From assembly GCA_903930345.1 (NCBI GenBank), contig CAIYYI010000168.1, positions 1 to 34,385 of the forward strand: a stretch of 34,385 bases of DNA, given 5' to 3'. Source of the DNA: an uncultured Verrucomicrobiota bacterium (GTDB lineage: Bacteria > Verrucomicrobiota > Verrucomicrobiia > Limisphaerales > CAIYYI01). Shown here one piece after another: positions 22,585 through 31,230 of this stretch. Each line of letters opens with the position of its first letter. The stretch's first letter is position 1. Made by a program: the position numbers and the translations under genes. The notes beneath the pieces were generated by a model. The model was not told the origin of the DNA. It made no database searches and saw only the letters and a program-made list of their open reading frames with translations.

Positions 22585-25515
22585 ATGCCAACGCAACCAT
22601 CCGGTGAAAAAGAATCATCATCCTGCCACAGCTTGAACCGTTGGATCCTGCTGATTCTCTGGGTTTGCACCCTGCGGCTACCAGCGGCAGTTCAACCAGG
22701 TTTTGAAACCCGGCGAATCTCTCTGGCGGGAGGATGGCGGTTTGCGCTCGATCCGAAAGGCGCGGGCGAGTCCGAACGGTGGAACGCGCGCGAACTCGCC
22801 GATACCGTGATTTTGCCTGGAACGGTGGCACAGAATAAAAAAGGAGGGCAGATCCTGCGCCGGGACAATGTCATGGAGCTGAGTTCGGATTACCCCTATG
22901 AGGGATCCGCCTGGTATCAGAAAACCATCCGGATTCCTGATGCGTGGCAGGGCTGCGCGGGGAAGGTGTTTCTCGAGCGCAGCAAACTCACGAAGGCATG
23001 GTGGGATGAGGAATGTCTCGGTGAACAGGATGCGCTCGGAGTGGCCCAGGTTTACGCAATTCCGGCCCTTGCTCCCGGGGAACACCGGTTGACTATCCGC
23101 GTCGATAGCAAGGCTCGCCCCCCAGGTGGTTCTGGCGGCCACATGATTACCACCAGCGTTCAAACCAAATGGAATGGGCTGATCGGCGATCTTCATCTCG
23201 AAGCCCATGATCCTGTCTGGATTGAAAACGCCAGCGTGGTGCCGGATGTGCGGCAAAAAATCGCCGCGGTAACTGTTTCCATCCGGAACGCCACCGCCAG
23301 AGAACACCGGGGCACAATCACCCTGAGCGCCATCCCTTTTAACGTCCCGGCAGCCCGCAGACACAAAGCGGTTTCCGTCACCCATCCCGTCACGGCCTCA
23401 CCGGGTGGCATGAACATGACGGTATCGCTGCCATTGGGTCCCAATGCCTTGCTCTGGGATGAATTCCAACCGGCGCTCTATCGGCTAACGGCAAACCTGG
23501 AAACGGACGGGGAGGCAGGCAAACGGTTCCGGCATTCCTTTGAGGATGAGTTTGGCCTGCGGGAATTCAGAACCCGGGACGGTCAGTTCACGATCAACGG
23601 TCAGCCCCTCCTGCTACGCGGAAAACATGACGCGATGGCTTTCCCTCTGCTCGGCCATGCCGCCATGACCTTGGAGGAATGGATGCGGGTGCTCGCCATC
23701 GCCAAATCCTATGGCATCAACCATTATCGTTTCCACACCTGCACCCCGCCCAAGGCCGCCTTTCAGGCGGCGGATCGCATCGGTATCTATATGCAGCCGG
23801 AGCTCTATCATTTCGGCGGCACCTTCCGGGAAGGAGCCGCCGCCGAGTACACCCTGGCGGAAGGCAAACGCATCCTGACCGCCTATGGCAACAGCCCCTC
23901 TTTCGTCATGCTATCCCTCGGCAATGAGATATGGGAGGGGCGCGAGGTCCGGGCCCGGACTGTGGCAGCCCTGCGACAGTTTGATCCCTCCCGCCTTTAT
24001 GCGCAGGGCTCCAATAATGAATTCGGACGCCCAACCCTCGCAACCGGGGATGACTACTGGACCACGGCCCGGACGCTCGCAGATTCGGTTGAACACGCGG
24101 TGAGAGGCTCGTTCTCCCACGCCGATCAGCCATTAGGGCACATCCAGCGCCTTCGTCCGGCAACAACCTATGATTACCGTGCGGCCATCCAAGGCGTACC
24201 GGTTCCCGTCATCGGCCATGAGGTCGGGCAATTTGAGGTTTTTCCTAGCTTCAGAGAAATCCAAAAGTACACTGGAGTTCAAAAGCCCTGGAACTTTGAA
24301 ACCTTTCGTCGCCGTCTGGAGGCTGCAGGCATGCTTGATCAAAGCGATGCCTTTGTGGCTGCCTCCGGAGCCCTGGTCGCCCAATGCTATCGGGAGGAAA
24401 TTGAAACCTGCCTGCGGACACCCGGGTTTGGCGGCTTCCAGCTCCTCGACCTGCAGGATTTCCCCGGACAAGGCACCGCTCTGGTCGGCATTCTTGATGC
24501 CTTCATGGAGAGCAAAGGCCTGGTCCAACCCGAAACCTGGCGCCAGTTCTGCGGGCCCGTAGTTCCCCTGGCCAGGATGCCAAGCTACACTTGGAACAGC
24601 GGACAATCGTTTCAGGCTGAAATTGAAGTGGCGCAGTACGGAGCTGAGAACCTCTCCAGGACACCGCTCCACTGGACCTTGGAGAATGCCCAGGGAAAAG
24701 TCGTTGCCCGAGGCACCTTGCCCACTCGTTCCTTCCCGCAAGGAAGCCTGGTGCCCGCAGGGAGCGTCGCCATTCCGCTCGCTAGGCTGCCTGTGCCCGC
24801 CCAATACACCTTCCATCTTCGTCTGGGCAAGACCGGGTATCAGAACCAATACCCCGTCTGGATATACCCGCAGACTGTCAATACCGGAACGCCCGCATCC
24901 GTCAACCTGCGTCGGGTCTGGGATGATGGAACGAAAGCCCTACTGGCGGCCGGAAAGACGGTTGTGCTTCTGCCCGCGTCCCACAGTATCCCAGGCATCG
25001 ACGGTTTCTTCACCCCGGATTTCTGGTGTTACCCCATGTTCCGCAGCATTTGCGAAGGCGGCAAAAAGCCCGTGGCCCCCGGAACCCTGGGATTGCTGAT
25101 CGATGCCAGACATCCGGCGCTGGCGGCCTTTCCGACTGAAACGCACAGCAACTGGCAATGGTGGGACCTCGTCATGGGCAGCCGTGCCGCAGTGCTCAAT
25201 GGTACCCCCTCGAAATTCCGGCCCATCGTCCAAGTCATCGATAATTTCGAGCGCAACCATAAGTTGGGATTCCTCTTCGAAGCCAAAGTGGGTCCGGGAT
25301 CACTCCTTGTCTGCACATTGGATTTGCTCAACAAACAGGATAGCCCGGTTGCCCGCCAGATGCTCCACAGCCTCATGCAATATGCCCAGTCAGGTTGTTC
25401 GCCAAAAGATGTCCTTGCGATCACCGAGGTGAATAGCATCTTCGCCCCGGCTAGCCAGGAAAAGCGAAGAAACAAGGACGGTTCGTACTCGGAGTTTTTT
25501 GAGCGGAAGGAATAG
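22585..25515 (+). CDS. Glycoside hydrolase family 2 protein, secreted
   Basis: 976 residues. An N-terminal hydrophobic segment (LNRWILLILWVCTLRLPA, about 17-34) is a signal peptide. Then comes a GH2 sugar-binding jelly roll (about 40-205, 'ISLAGGWRFALDPKG', 'GSAWYQKTIRIP'), an Ig-like domain (205-325) and a TIM barrel (about 330-620, opening with 'FGLREFRTRDGQFTINGQ'). The acid/base E448 lies in 'LSLGNEIWEG' and the nucleophile candidate E546 in 'VIGHEVGQF'. The C-terminal 350 residues hold further beta domains and a GATase-like region ('TVVLLPASHSIPG'). GH2 includes beta-galactosidase, beta-glucuronidase and beta-mannosidase; the 'HEVGQF' form suggests one of the less studied subgroups, so specificity is left open. 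Next to the lyase, release of sugars from pectin side chains is plausible. Confidence 0.83.
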   Translation: MPTQPSGEKESSSCHSLNRWILLILWVCTLRLPAAVQPGFETRRISLAGGWRFALDPKGAGESERWNARELADTVILPGTVAQNKKGGQILRRDNVMELSSDYPYEGSAWYQKTIRIPDAWQGCAGKVFLERSKLTKAWWDEECLGEQDALGVAQVYAIPALAPGEHRLTIRVDSKARPPGGSGGHMITTSVQTKWNGLIGDLHLEAHDPVWIENASVVPDVRQKIAAVTVSIRNATAREHRGTITLSAIPFNVPAARRHKAVSVTHPVTASPGGMNMTVSLPLGPNALLWDEFQPALYRLTANLETDGEAGKRFRHSFEDEFGLREFRTRDGQFTINGQPLLLRGKHDAMAFPLLGHAAMTLEEWMRVLAIAKSYGINHYRFHTCTPPKAAFQAADRIGIYMQPELYHFGGTFREGAAAEYTLAEGKRILTAYGNSPSFVMLSLGNEIWEGREVRARTVAALRQFDPSRLYAQGSNNEFGRPTLATGDDYWTTARTLADSVEHAVRGSFSHADQPLGHIQRLRPATTYDYRAAIQGVPVPVIGHEVGQFEVFPSFREIQKYTGVQKPWNFETFRRRLEAAGMLDQSDAFVAASGALVAQCYREEIETCLRTPGFGGFQLLDLQDFPGQGTALVGILDAFMESKGLVQPETWRQFCGPVVPLARMPSYTWNSGQSFQAEIEVAQYGAENLSRTPLHWTLENAQGKVVARGTLPTRSFPQGSLVPAGSVAIPLARLPVPAQYTFHLRLGKTGYQNQYPVWIYPQTVNTGTPASVNLRRVWDDGTKALLAAGKTVVLLPASHSIPGIDGFFTPDFWCYPMFRSICEGGKKPVAPGTLGLLIDARHPALAAFPTETHSNWQWWDLVMGSRAAVLNGTPSKFRPIVQVIDNFERNHKLGFLFEAKVGPGSLLVCTLDLLNKQDSPVARQMLHSLMQYAQSGCSPKDVLAITEVNSIFAPASQEKRRNKDGSYSEFFERKE

Positions 25516-25616
25516 CCGCCCCATCGAATGTCGGCGATTAGTCGCAACTAATGAACAGATGGCCAAACCTTCCTGCGGTGAGCGATTTCTTGTTCATGTA
25601 ACCATGGTTCCCCTGC
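25516..25616. other. Convergent intergenic gap between the GH2 and subtilase genes
   Basis: About 100 bases with no T-run terminator. The only structure seen is ATGAACA (25551-25557) paired with TGTTCAT (25591-25597) over a 33-base gap, and a short palindrome AACCATGGTT. How either convergent transcript ends is not evident. Confidence 0.4.
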
Positions 25617-28600
25617 CTACGGCCTAGCCTCCACGCGGATCAGCCAGGCACGACTGGCGGGTGCGTTGCTGGCGGGCAGGCTGAGGGTGGAACCGGGGGC
25701 AATCGTCCAGTCGGTGAGCGGTTGCCAACCGGGGAGGTTGGTGGAGCCCCAGAAACGATAGGCATGGCCAGGCACGGTGCCCACGGAGAAGAGCGGTGCC
25801 GCCATCTGCACGCGCAGCACGGAGGCCGCGTTGGTGGGGTTGGTGCCCGCCAGGAATTCCGCCCGGTTGCTCGCGCCATCCCCATCGCTGTCGGCATGGG
25901 CGGCCACGGTCTGCCCGGGGAAATACTCCTGCTCCCAGGCATCGGCCAGGAGGTTGAGATTGGTGTCCAGCAGGGTGTAATTGCCGGCGAAGGTCAGCAT
26001 CCCCCCGGCGGCCAGCACATTGGTCTGCCACGCCGGCGCCTGGTAATAGGGGACATCGGCATAGGCGACGCGATACTCCCCCGGGACGGCGTTGGAGAGC
26101 ACCAGCCACCCCTGCCCGCTCCGCCCCTGCGGGCCGGTCAACACGAAACGGGACTGCGCCAGGTTGTTGCTGATGACAATGGTGCCACCGACAATATTGG
26201 TGACGGTGATCTGCACGTCATCGACCAGCCAGCCGGGGCGCGGAAGGGAATCAAACGACAGCAACTGGTGGTGCCACACCAGATAGACCACCCGCCCCAG
26301 ATAGGGGGTCAGGTCAAGTTCCGCCGGTTCCCAGCCGTCGGAAATGGAGAGGTAGGTGCCCAGCTCAACGGGGTCGGTGACCCGGTTGGTGATGACATAC
26401 ACCACGCCGCCCTCGATCAGGTCCATTTCCGACCGCTCCTGGAAATCGTAGCTGTGCCAGAAGGTGAGCTTGGCGTGATTCCCGCCCCGGAGATCAATGG
26501 CGGGGCTGATGAGGAAGGAATCAATGTAATCGGCGCTGGTCCCTTCCAGGTTGCTCCCCCAGGCGTTGGGTGCCGAGTGGGCGGCGTACTCCTGGCCATT
26601 CGCGGGCACCCCCAGGGTCCAGGATCGCTGACTGTCCTCCCCGCCAAACACGGTCCAGCCCAGGGTACCGGTGTCAAAGGCATCCCGGAAAGGGAGGCCC
26701 ATGGGACGCAGGGTCTGGAAAACATAGAGCTGCCCCTGATTGTCATCCACGGTGGTGTTACCGGCCTCATCGCGGCTGACCACCTGGTAAAAGTAGGTGC
26801 GGTCAGGATCCAGACCCGCCAGGAGCAGGGCGTGGTCCGTGGTGCGATCCGGCAAATAGGCGGTGCGGCCAAGCAGGCGGGATTCCCCGAACTGCACCAG
26901 GGCATCCGTCGCCTCGGAGGTGGTCCAGGAGACCACAGTTTCCTCGTAGTCCGTCTCCGCCACCACGCCGGTGATCAGGGTCGGCGCGGTATCGATCACC
27001 GCCTCGGTCTGCACCCAACTGTGGCTGGAGGCCTCGTAATACTGCGCGACCAGGGTCTGACCATGGGTGGCCACCAGGCTTCCGGCAGCCGGGTGGGAGG
27101 TGGCGGAGAGCACCGGCAGGGTGCCACGGAAGACCCCTTTGCGGCCAGTCTCCGTCAGGGTGAGCACCACCCGGTTGGTGGTGTCGGTCACGGAGACCTC
27201 CGCCAGGCACTCGCCCTGGCCTTCCAGGTCGGAATCCGCCACCTCCACCACGAGGTTGCCCGGCACGGCATAGGCGCTGCGGTCCAGGGTGACCACGCCC
27301 AGGCCGTTGATCCCAGGCACCAGGAATTGCAGGGCCTGCCGCAGCAGTTGCTGCCGCTCGGGCGCGGAGATGCCATCGAAGGGGAAGGAGAGAAACACCA
27401 CTCGTCCGGTGCTGTCCACCCCGGTGCGCGGGTAGCGCAGGCCGACCGTGCGGCCGGAATCGGCGTCCAGAAAAATGGGCGCGGCACCCGGCATGAGGGA
27501 GAGGGTGTCCGACACGTTGAACGTGGTGACAATCAGGGAAAGGAAATCGCTCTCGTAATTGGTGTAATCCACCGCAAAATCAAGCTGCCGCGCGACCGGA
27601 TCGCCCGGCACCCCCTCGGCCACCTCCACACCGGCATCCTCCGCGAAACTGGCGACCTGCAAAACATTGGTGCGAAAAGCCAGGGCGGTGGAGCTGCTCC
27701 CCAGACGGGAGAGAATCTCCATGGAGGCGAGAAACAGCCCGCCGCCGCTGTTCACGTACTGCTGCAGCGTGGTTTGCTCCGAGAGGGTCAATCCCTGATA
27801 GCCGAGCAAGCCGCCCCACAGGCTGTCATTGACCCGCCAAATCACTGAGCGGTAGGGCTGCAAGTCGCGCAGGGCCGGGCTGCCGCGCAGGCTGGTGTCC
27901 CAGACCTCGTAGGCGATGCCGGAGCCGGCGAGGGCGTCCGTATAAACCGTGCGTGGAATGGCCGGGCTATCATCCCCGGAAAAGGCAAAATAACCATCCA
28001 CCAGCAGCACCGGAGCCGCCGGAACGGCCACCAGGGTGAAAAACGCGCCCGCATTGTCATTGGTGGCCCGGTTGCCGGCCTCATCCTCGGAAACCAAGTA
28101 AAAGCGGTAGGTTTGTCGCGCGGCGAGCCCGGCGAGCACCACCTCGGCCCCGGTGCCGGCGGCATCGCCTGGAGCGACCAGGACCGGCACGCCGTTGCTG
28201 GCATAATAGACCATGTGGCGGGCGGTCTCATCGGTCTGCCATCGAATCACCATCTGGCCAAACTGATTGGTGACCGTAAGGCCGGTGATGACCGGCGGCA
28301 GGAAATCCGCCCGCGCCTCCGCCGTGCGCCAACCGGCGGGCGAGGCATCCAGGTAGCTGGCCTGGATTTGGTCGCCATGCCGCACCTGCAGCAAACCATC
28401 GGGTTGCGACGGACCGCCAACCAAAGCCACGCGGCCGGTGAAAGAGCCCTCCGCCAGGCTTTCAGAATGGAGCGTCACTGTCTCCCCAACGGCCTCGGTG
28501 GTGGAGGACATCTGCACTGTCACCTGCGCCAGCCCGGCCAGGTCGGGATCAATCAGTTTCAGATTCAGCGGCGCATTGGACATGTAGCTGGTGCGGTCCA

Positions 28601-30692
28601 GGAAAAGGATGCCTTCGCCGGGAAACGGCACGTTGGCGGAGGTGACCAGGGCAAAATCCTGATCAATCGCGGGGGTGGCGATCAGCGCATCCTGCACCAC
28701 CAGGTGGGCATGAACGCGGATACGGTACTCGCCCGGGAGTGGTTCGCTGATGAGAACCCCCTCCACGTTGTTCAACCGATCAAAGCCGGGAGCGTCCGGA
28801 ATCGATTCCCCCTCCAGGAACTGGTTACCCCGGTAAACGTGGCCATCCGGGGCCTGCACCTCCAAATCAAGGTCGTTCACCAGCGCGGGAATGGCGGCGG
28901 GCAACCCCGGCACATCGGTGTAGGCCAGGGTGACTTTGATCGGCTCCTCCCGGTTGGCCACCACCATGCGGCGCTCAAACACCTGGCCGTTGGTCAAAGC
29001 GTACTGTTGGTCGATGAACTCGTGGCGGCGCGGGCCGGCAAGCAGGGCCGGCAAATCCACCCTCCCCCACCCCTCATCCGCATTGGGGGCGGCCTCGGTT
29101 TCAATGGCGTCATCCATGTCGGCGGCGGAATTGATCAAAGCCGCCTTCACCAGCGCCGGAGAGGGCACCTGATTGGTGATGCGCTCGCGGTAGTACTGGA
29201 CAAAAATGGCCGCTGCCCCGGAAACATGGGGCCCCGCCTGGCTGGTGCCCCCCTGGTATTGGTAATTTGCAGAAATGGGAGCCCAGGAGTTCTCATCAGT
29301 GGCCGCGCCCGACTGCAGAGAGGCAATCCAGGTACCCGGTGCCACCACGTCCGGTTTGATGCGGCCATCCTCGCACGGGCCACGACTGGAGAAGTCCGCC
29401 ATGGTCTCCCGGCCATCACCGTAGATGAAAAAATCCTCCCGCTCGCTTTGGGAAGCCCCGGTGGCAATGACGTTCTTGGCCACGGCCGGACTGCCGATGG
29501 TTTGGGAGCCGGGCCCGGCATTGCCAGCGGAAAACTCCAGAATGTAAGGCTGGTCGCCGGGCTTCAGGGCGTCAGCATCACGCACCAAAGCGTCAAATTC
29601 CACCGCGCTGAGGTCATACCGGCCCTGGGTGTCATCCCCCCAGCTATTGCTGCCAATCACCGCCCCCGCCCGGGTGGCATCGCGGGTCATGGTCTCAAAG
29701 GTGGGGGGAGGCTCATAATTGCCCACTCCGTCGAATAGCCGTTGGGCCACAATCCGCGCCCCGGGGGCAACCCCAAGGCCATAGAGGAAGCCATTGTCAT
29801 CCGTCTCACCCAGAGCGGCGTTGCCGGCGATGATGCCGGTCACATGGGTGCCATGACTGTGCTCATCCGCCGCATCCGTGAGATTGCCGTAGTAAAAGAA
29901 TCCGTCCACCCGACCCGCCAGATCGGCGTGCATGCTTTCCGCATCGCCAAAATGCAGCCCGCTATCTGCCACAGCCACAACCACCCCGCGCCCGTCATAC
30001 CCCAGGGCATGCACTTCGGGCAGGGAACCCGCCCCGGTGCCACCAGAAACAATCTTGGTGGAAACCTCATCCACCAGTTTCATCCGGGGGGCTTTTTCCA
30101 CCCAGACCACCAGCGGGGAAGCCTGGAGGGCGGCCAACCGGCGGGCATCCACCGTGCCATGGATAATGGAGCCAAAGCGATTATGCTGTGGTTGATCGGA
30201 CTTTCGAAAAACCTGGACCAGACGGTCGTACTCGGATTTTTTAAGCAGCGGAACAGTCAAAACACGGACGGTCTGCCATTGGTCGGGAAGGGCCGCAGCC
30301 AGTCCGTCAGTCAGTTCGCGGGGCACCTTGTGCTGTGGTTGGTAGGGTCCAAACCAGGAAAGCACCCCATTTTGCTGCCAATCCCGGAGCCGGGCCGAGT
30401 CGCAGCGCGCCACAAAGGCGGCCTCGGGCACGTACCAGAGCAAATCAATCCCGGCTTGCTTAAGCGACTCACGCACAGCGAGGTCCGGAGTTGACTGAAA
30501 TTGGAGGAGGAACAACCCTGAGACCGCAGGCTCAGGATTCAACAGCTTGGCACCAAAGGTTTTAGACTCGGGCAGGAACGTCCCACTGCGCAAGCGGATC
30601 GGACGCACTTCCGCCGCCGCAAACCATCCCAGACCGAGGATGATCCACAGGCCCAACCACTTTTGCCACCCGGCTCGCCGTGAAATGCTCAT
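25617..30692 (-). CDS. Large secreted subtilisin-like serine protease (S8) with repeated C-terminal modules
   Basis: 1691 residues from ATG 30692, chosen for the signal peptide (WLGLWIILGLGWFAAAEV). A prodomain-like region extends to about 210. The S8 catalytic domain (about 225-545) has D243 in 'VVAVADSGLH', H280 in 'HSHGTHVTG', N391 in 'EFSAGNAGP' and S484 in 'GGTSQAGPHVSG'. A P-domain-like stretch follows. Next come module 1 (about 695-885), a GATase-like insert (about 890-1127, 'VNSGGGLFLASMEILSRLG'), module 2 (about 1133-1325) related to module 1, a MAM/jelly-roll domain (1330-1500) and a Ca-binding TSP3-like 'HADSDGDGASNRAEF' segment (1575-1620). Likely an extracellular protease. No sorting tail of a known secretion type is recognised. 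Divergent from the small gene at 30830. Confidence 0.9.
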   Translation of the reverse strand: MSISRRAGWQKWLGLWIILGLGWFAAAEVRPIRLRSGTFLPESKTFGAKLLNPEPAVSGLFLLQFQSTPDLAVRESLKQAGIDLLWYVPEAAFVARCDSARLRDWQQNGVLSWFGPYQPQHKVPRELTDGLAAALPDQWQTVRVLTVPLLKKSEYDRLVQVFRKSDQPQHNRFGSIIHGTVDARRLAALQASPLVVWVEKAPRMKLVDEVSTKIVSGGTGAGSLPEVHALGYDGRGVVVAVADSGLHFGDAESMHADLAGRVDGFFYYGNLTDAADEHSHGTHVTGIIAGNAALGETDDNGFLYGLGVAPGARIVAQRLFDGVGNYEPPPTFETMTRDATRAGAVIGSNSWGDDTQGRYDLSAVEFDALVRDADALKPGDQPYILEFSAGNAGPGSQTIGSPAVAKNVIATGASQSEREDFFIYGDGRETMADFSSRGPCEDGRIKPDVVAPGTWIASLQSGAATDENSWAPISANYQYQGGTSQAGPHVSGAAAIFVQYYRERITNQVPSPALVKAALINSAADMDDAIETEAAPNADEGWGRVDLPALLAGPRRHEFIDQQYALTNGQVFERRMVVANREEPIKVTLAYTDVPGLPAAIPALVNDLDLEVQAPDGHVYRGNQFLEGESIPDAPGFDRLNNVEGVLISEPLPGEYRIRVHAHLVVQDALIATPAIDQDFALVTSANVPFPGEGILFLDRTSYMSNAPLNLKLIDPDLAGLAQVTVQMSSTTEAVGETVTLHSESLAEGSFTGRVALVGGPSQPDGLLQVRHGDQIQASYLDASPAGWRTAEARADFLPPVITGLTVTNQFGQMVIRWQTDETARHMVYYASNGVPVLVAPGDAAGTGAEVVLAGLAARQTYRFYLVSEDEAGNRATNDNAGAFFTLVAVPAAPVLLVDGYFAFSGDDSPAIPRTVYTDALAGSGIAYEVWDTSLRGSPALRDLQPYRSVIWRVNDSLWGGLLGYQGLTLSEQTTLQQYVNSGGGLFLASMEILSRLGSSSTALAFRTNVLQVASFAEDAGVEVAEGVPGDPVARQLDFAVDYTNYESDFLSLIVTTFNVSDTLSLMPGAAPIFLDADSGRTVGLRYPRTGVDSTGRVVFLSFPFDGISAPERQQLLRQALQFLVPGINGLGVVTLDRSAYAVPGNLVVEVADSDLEGQGECLAEVSVTDTTNRVVLTLTETGRKGVFRGTLPVLSATSHPAAGSLVATHGQTLVAQYYEASSHSWVQTEAVIDTAPTLITGVVAETDYEETVVSWTTSEATDALVQFGESRLLGRTAYLPDRTTDHALLLAGLDPDRTYFYQVVSRDEAGNTTVDDNQGQLYVFQTLRPMGLPFRDAFDTGTLGWTVFGGEDSQRSWTLGVPANGQEYAAHSAPNAWGSNLEGTSADYIDSFLISPAIDLRGGNHAKLTFWHSYDFQERSEMDLIEGGVVYVITNRVTDPVELGTYLSISDGWEPAELDLTPYLGRVVYLVWHHQLLSFDSLPRPGWLVDDVQITVTNIVGGTIVISNNLAQSRFVLTGPQGRSGQGWLVLSNAVPGEYRVAYADVPYYQAPAWQTNVLAAGGMLTFAGNYTLLDTNLNLLADAWEQEYFPGQTVAAHADSDGDGASNRAEFLAGTNPTNAASVLRVQMAAPLFSVGTVPGHAYRFWGSTNLPGWQPLTDWTIAPGSTLSLPASNAPASRAWLIRVEARP

Positions 30693-30829
30693 GGATTTGA
30701 GAAAAAATGCCTTAACCCCTGCCAACAAGCAACCGATATACCAAACAAGACCTGGCAAAAATGATTTGCTCGTTGGACAGCGGTTGTCCCAGCGGGTACC
30801 TTAAGATGGGGCGAAATGAAAGGCTGAAT

Positions 30830-31030
30830 ATGGATCATAATTCGCAGCTCGAGTTCAGACTGGAAGGCCCTGGCAACTACCGCCTGGTTCATCGGCGCAA
30901 CACCCGCGCTTCGCGCAATCGCTGGTGGTTCAACCAAATCCGGGAAGCTGTCAATCAGGCGGTGGAATGGAATGTTCGCGGAAGCCGGCCCGAGCAGGTG
31001 GATCTGCACGGGAGCGCCCCGCGTTCCTGA
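30830..31030 (+). CDS. Small basic, tryptophan-containing protein of unknown function
   Basis: A 66-residue frame, 'MDHNSQLEFRLEGPGNYRLV' at the start, then 'RNTRASRNRWWFNQIREAVN' and 'EWNVRGSRPEQVDLHG'. The centre is rich in Arg and aromatic residues and predicts a short amphipathic helix around 'WWFNQIREAVNQAV'. The combination resembles small conserved proteins that I associate with Verrucomicrobiota ('WWFxxMRxxV'), but this is from memory. The ATG at 30830 is preferred over ATG 30806 because AAAGG precedes it at 7 bases, one of the few Shine-Dalgarno-like sequences in the window. It lies between the divergent subtilase and cimA. No function is inferred. Confidence 0.55.
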   Translation: MDHNSQLEFRLEGPGNYRLVHRRNTRASRNRWWFNQIREAVNQAVEWNVRGSRPEQVDLHGSAPRS

Positions 31031-31227
31031 CCGCCGCCCTCAGGGGCAGGCAAAGGTTGGCTGTCCTTTGCCATCCGCCGAGCCCAAACTGGCGGAACCT
31101 GCCGATGGGGACTCCGTCGTCGCATAAGCCCCCCCCTTCACACCCGGCGATTTTTTATCCTTTGGATTGGCAATTTGGACGCTTTTTGCATATACATCGC
31201 TTCCCCGCGCCGTAGCGGGCTTTGTAT
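31031..31227. other. Leader region of cimA
   Basis: About 200 bases without a gene. It contains a C run (31130-31137), the promoter candidate at 31167-31196 and the nested inverted repeat 31189-31230 that includes the cimA start codon. No terminator of the small upstream gene is recognised. Confidence 0.5.
31167..31196 (+). promoter_or_regulatory. Promoter candidate for cimA
   Basis: TTGGCA (5 of 6 to the -35 consensus), an 18-base spacer and TATACA (4 of 6), about 30 bases before the ATG. This would give a very short leader of roughly 25 bases. Confidence 0.45.
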
Positions 31228-31230
31228 ATG
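31189..31230 (+). repeat. Nested inverted repeat covering the -10 region and cimA start codon
   Basis: CATATACA (31189-31196) is the exact reverse complement of TGTATATG (31223-31230), whose last three bases are the cimA ATG. Inside, CCCGC (31204-31208) pairs with GCGGG (31215-31219). If transcribed from further upstream, the fold would enclose the start codon; as DNA it would be an operator over the -10. Confidence 0.55.

Noticed and set aside
30775-30789. GGACA-GCGGT-TGTCC inverted repeat between the subtilase and the small gene
   Set aside because: Only a 5-bp stem, common by chance at this GC content, with no promoter elements placed convincingly around it.
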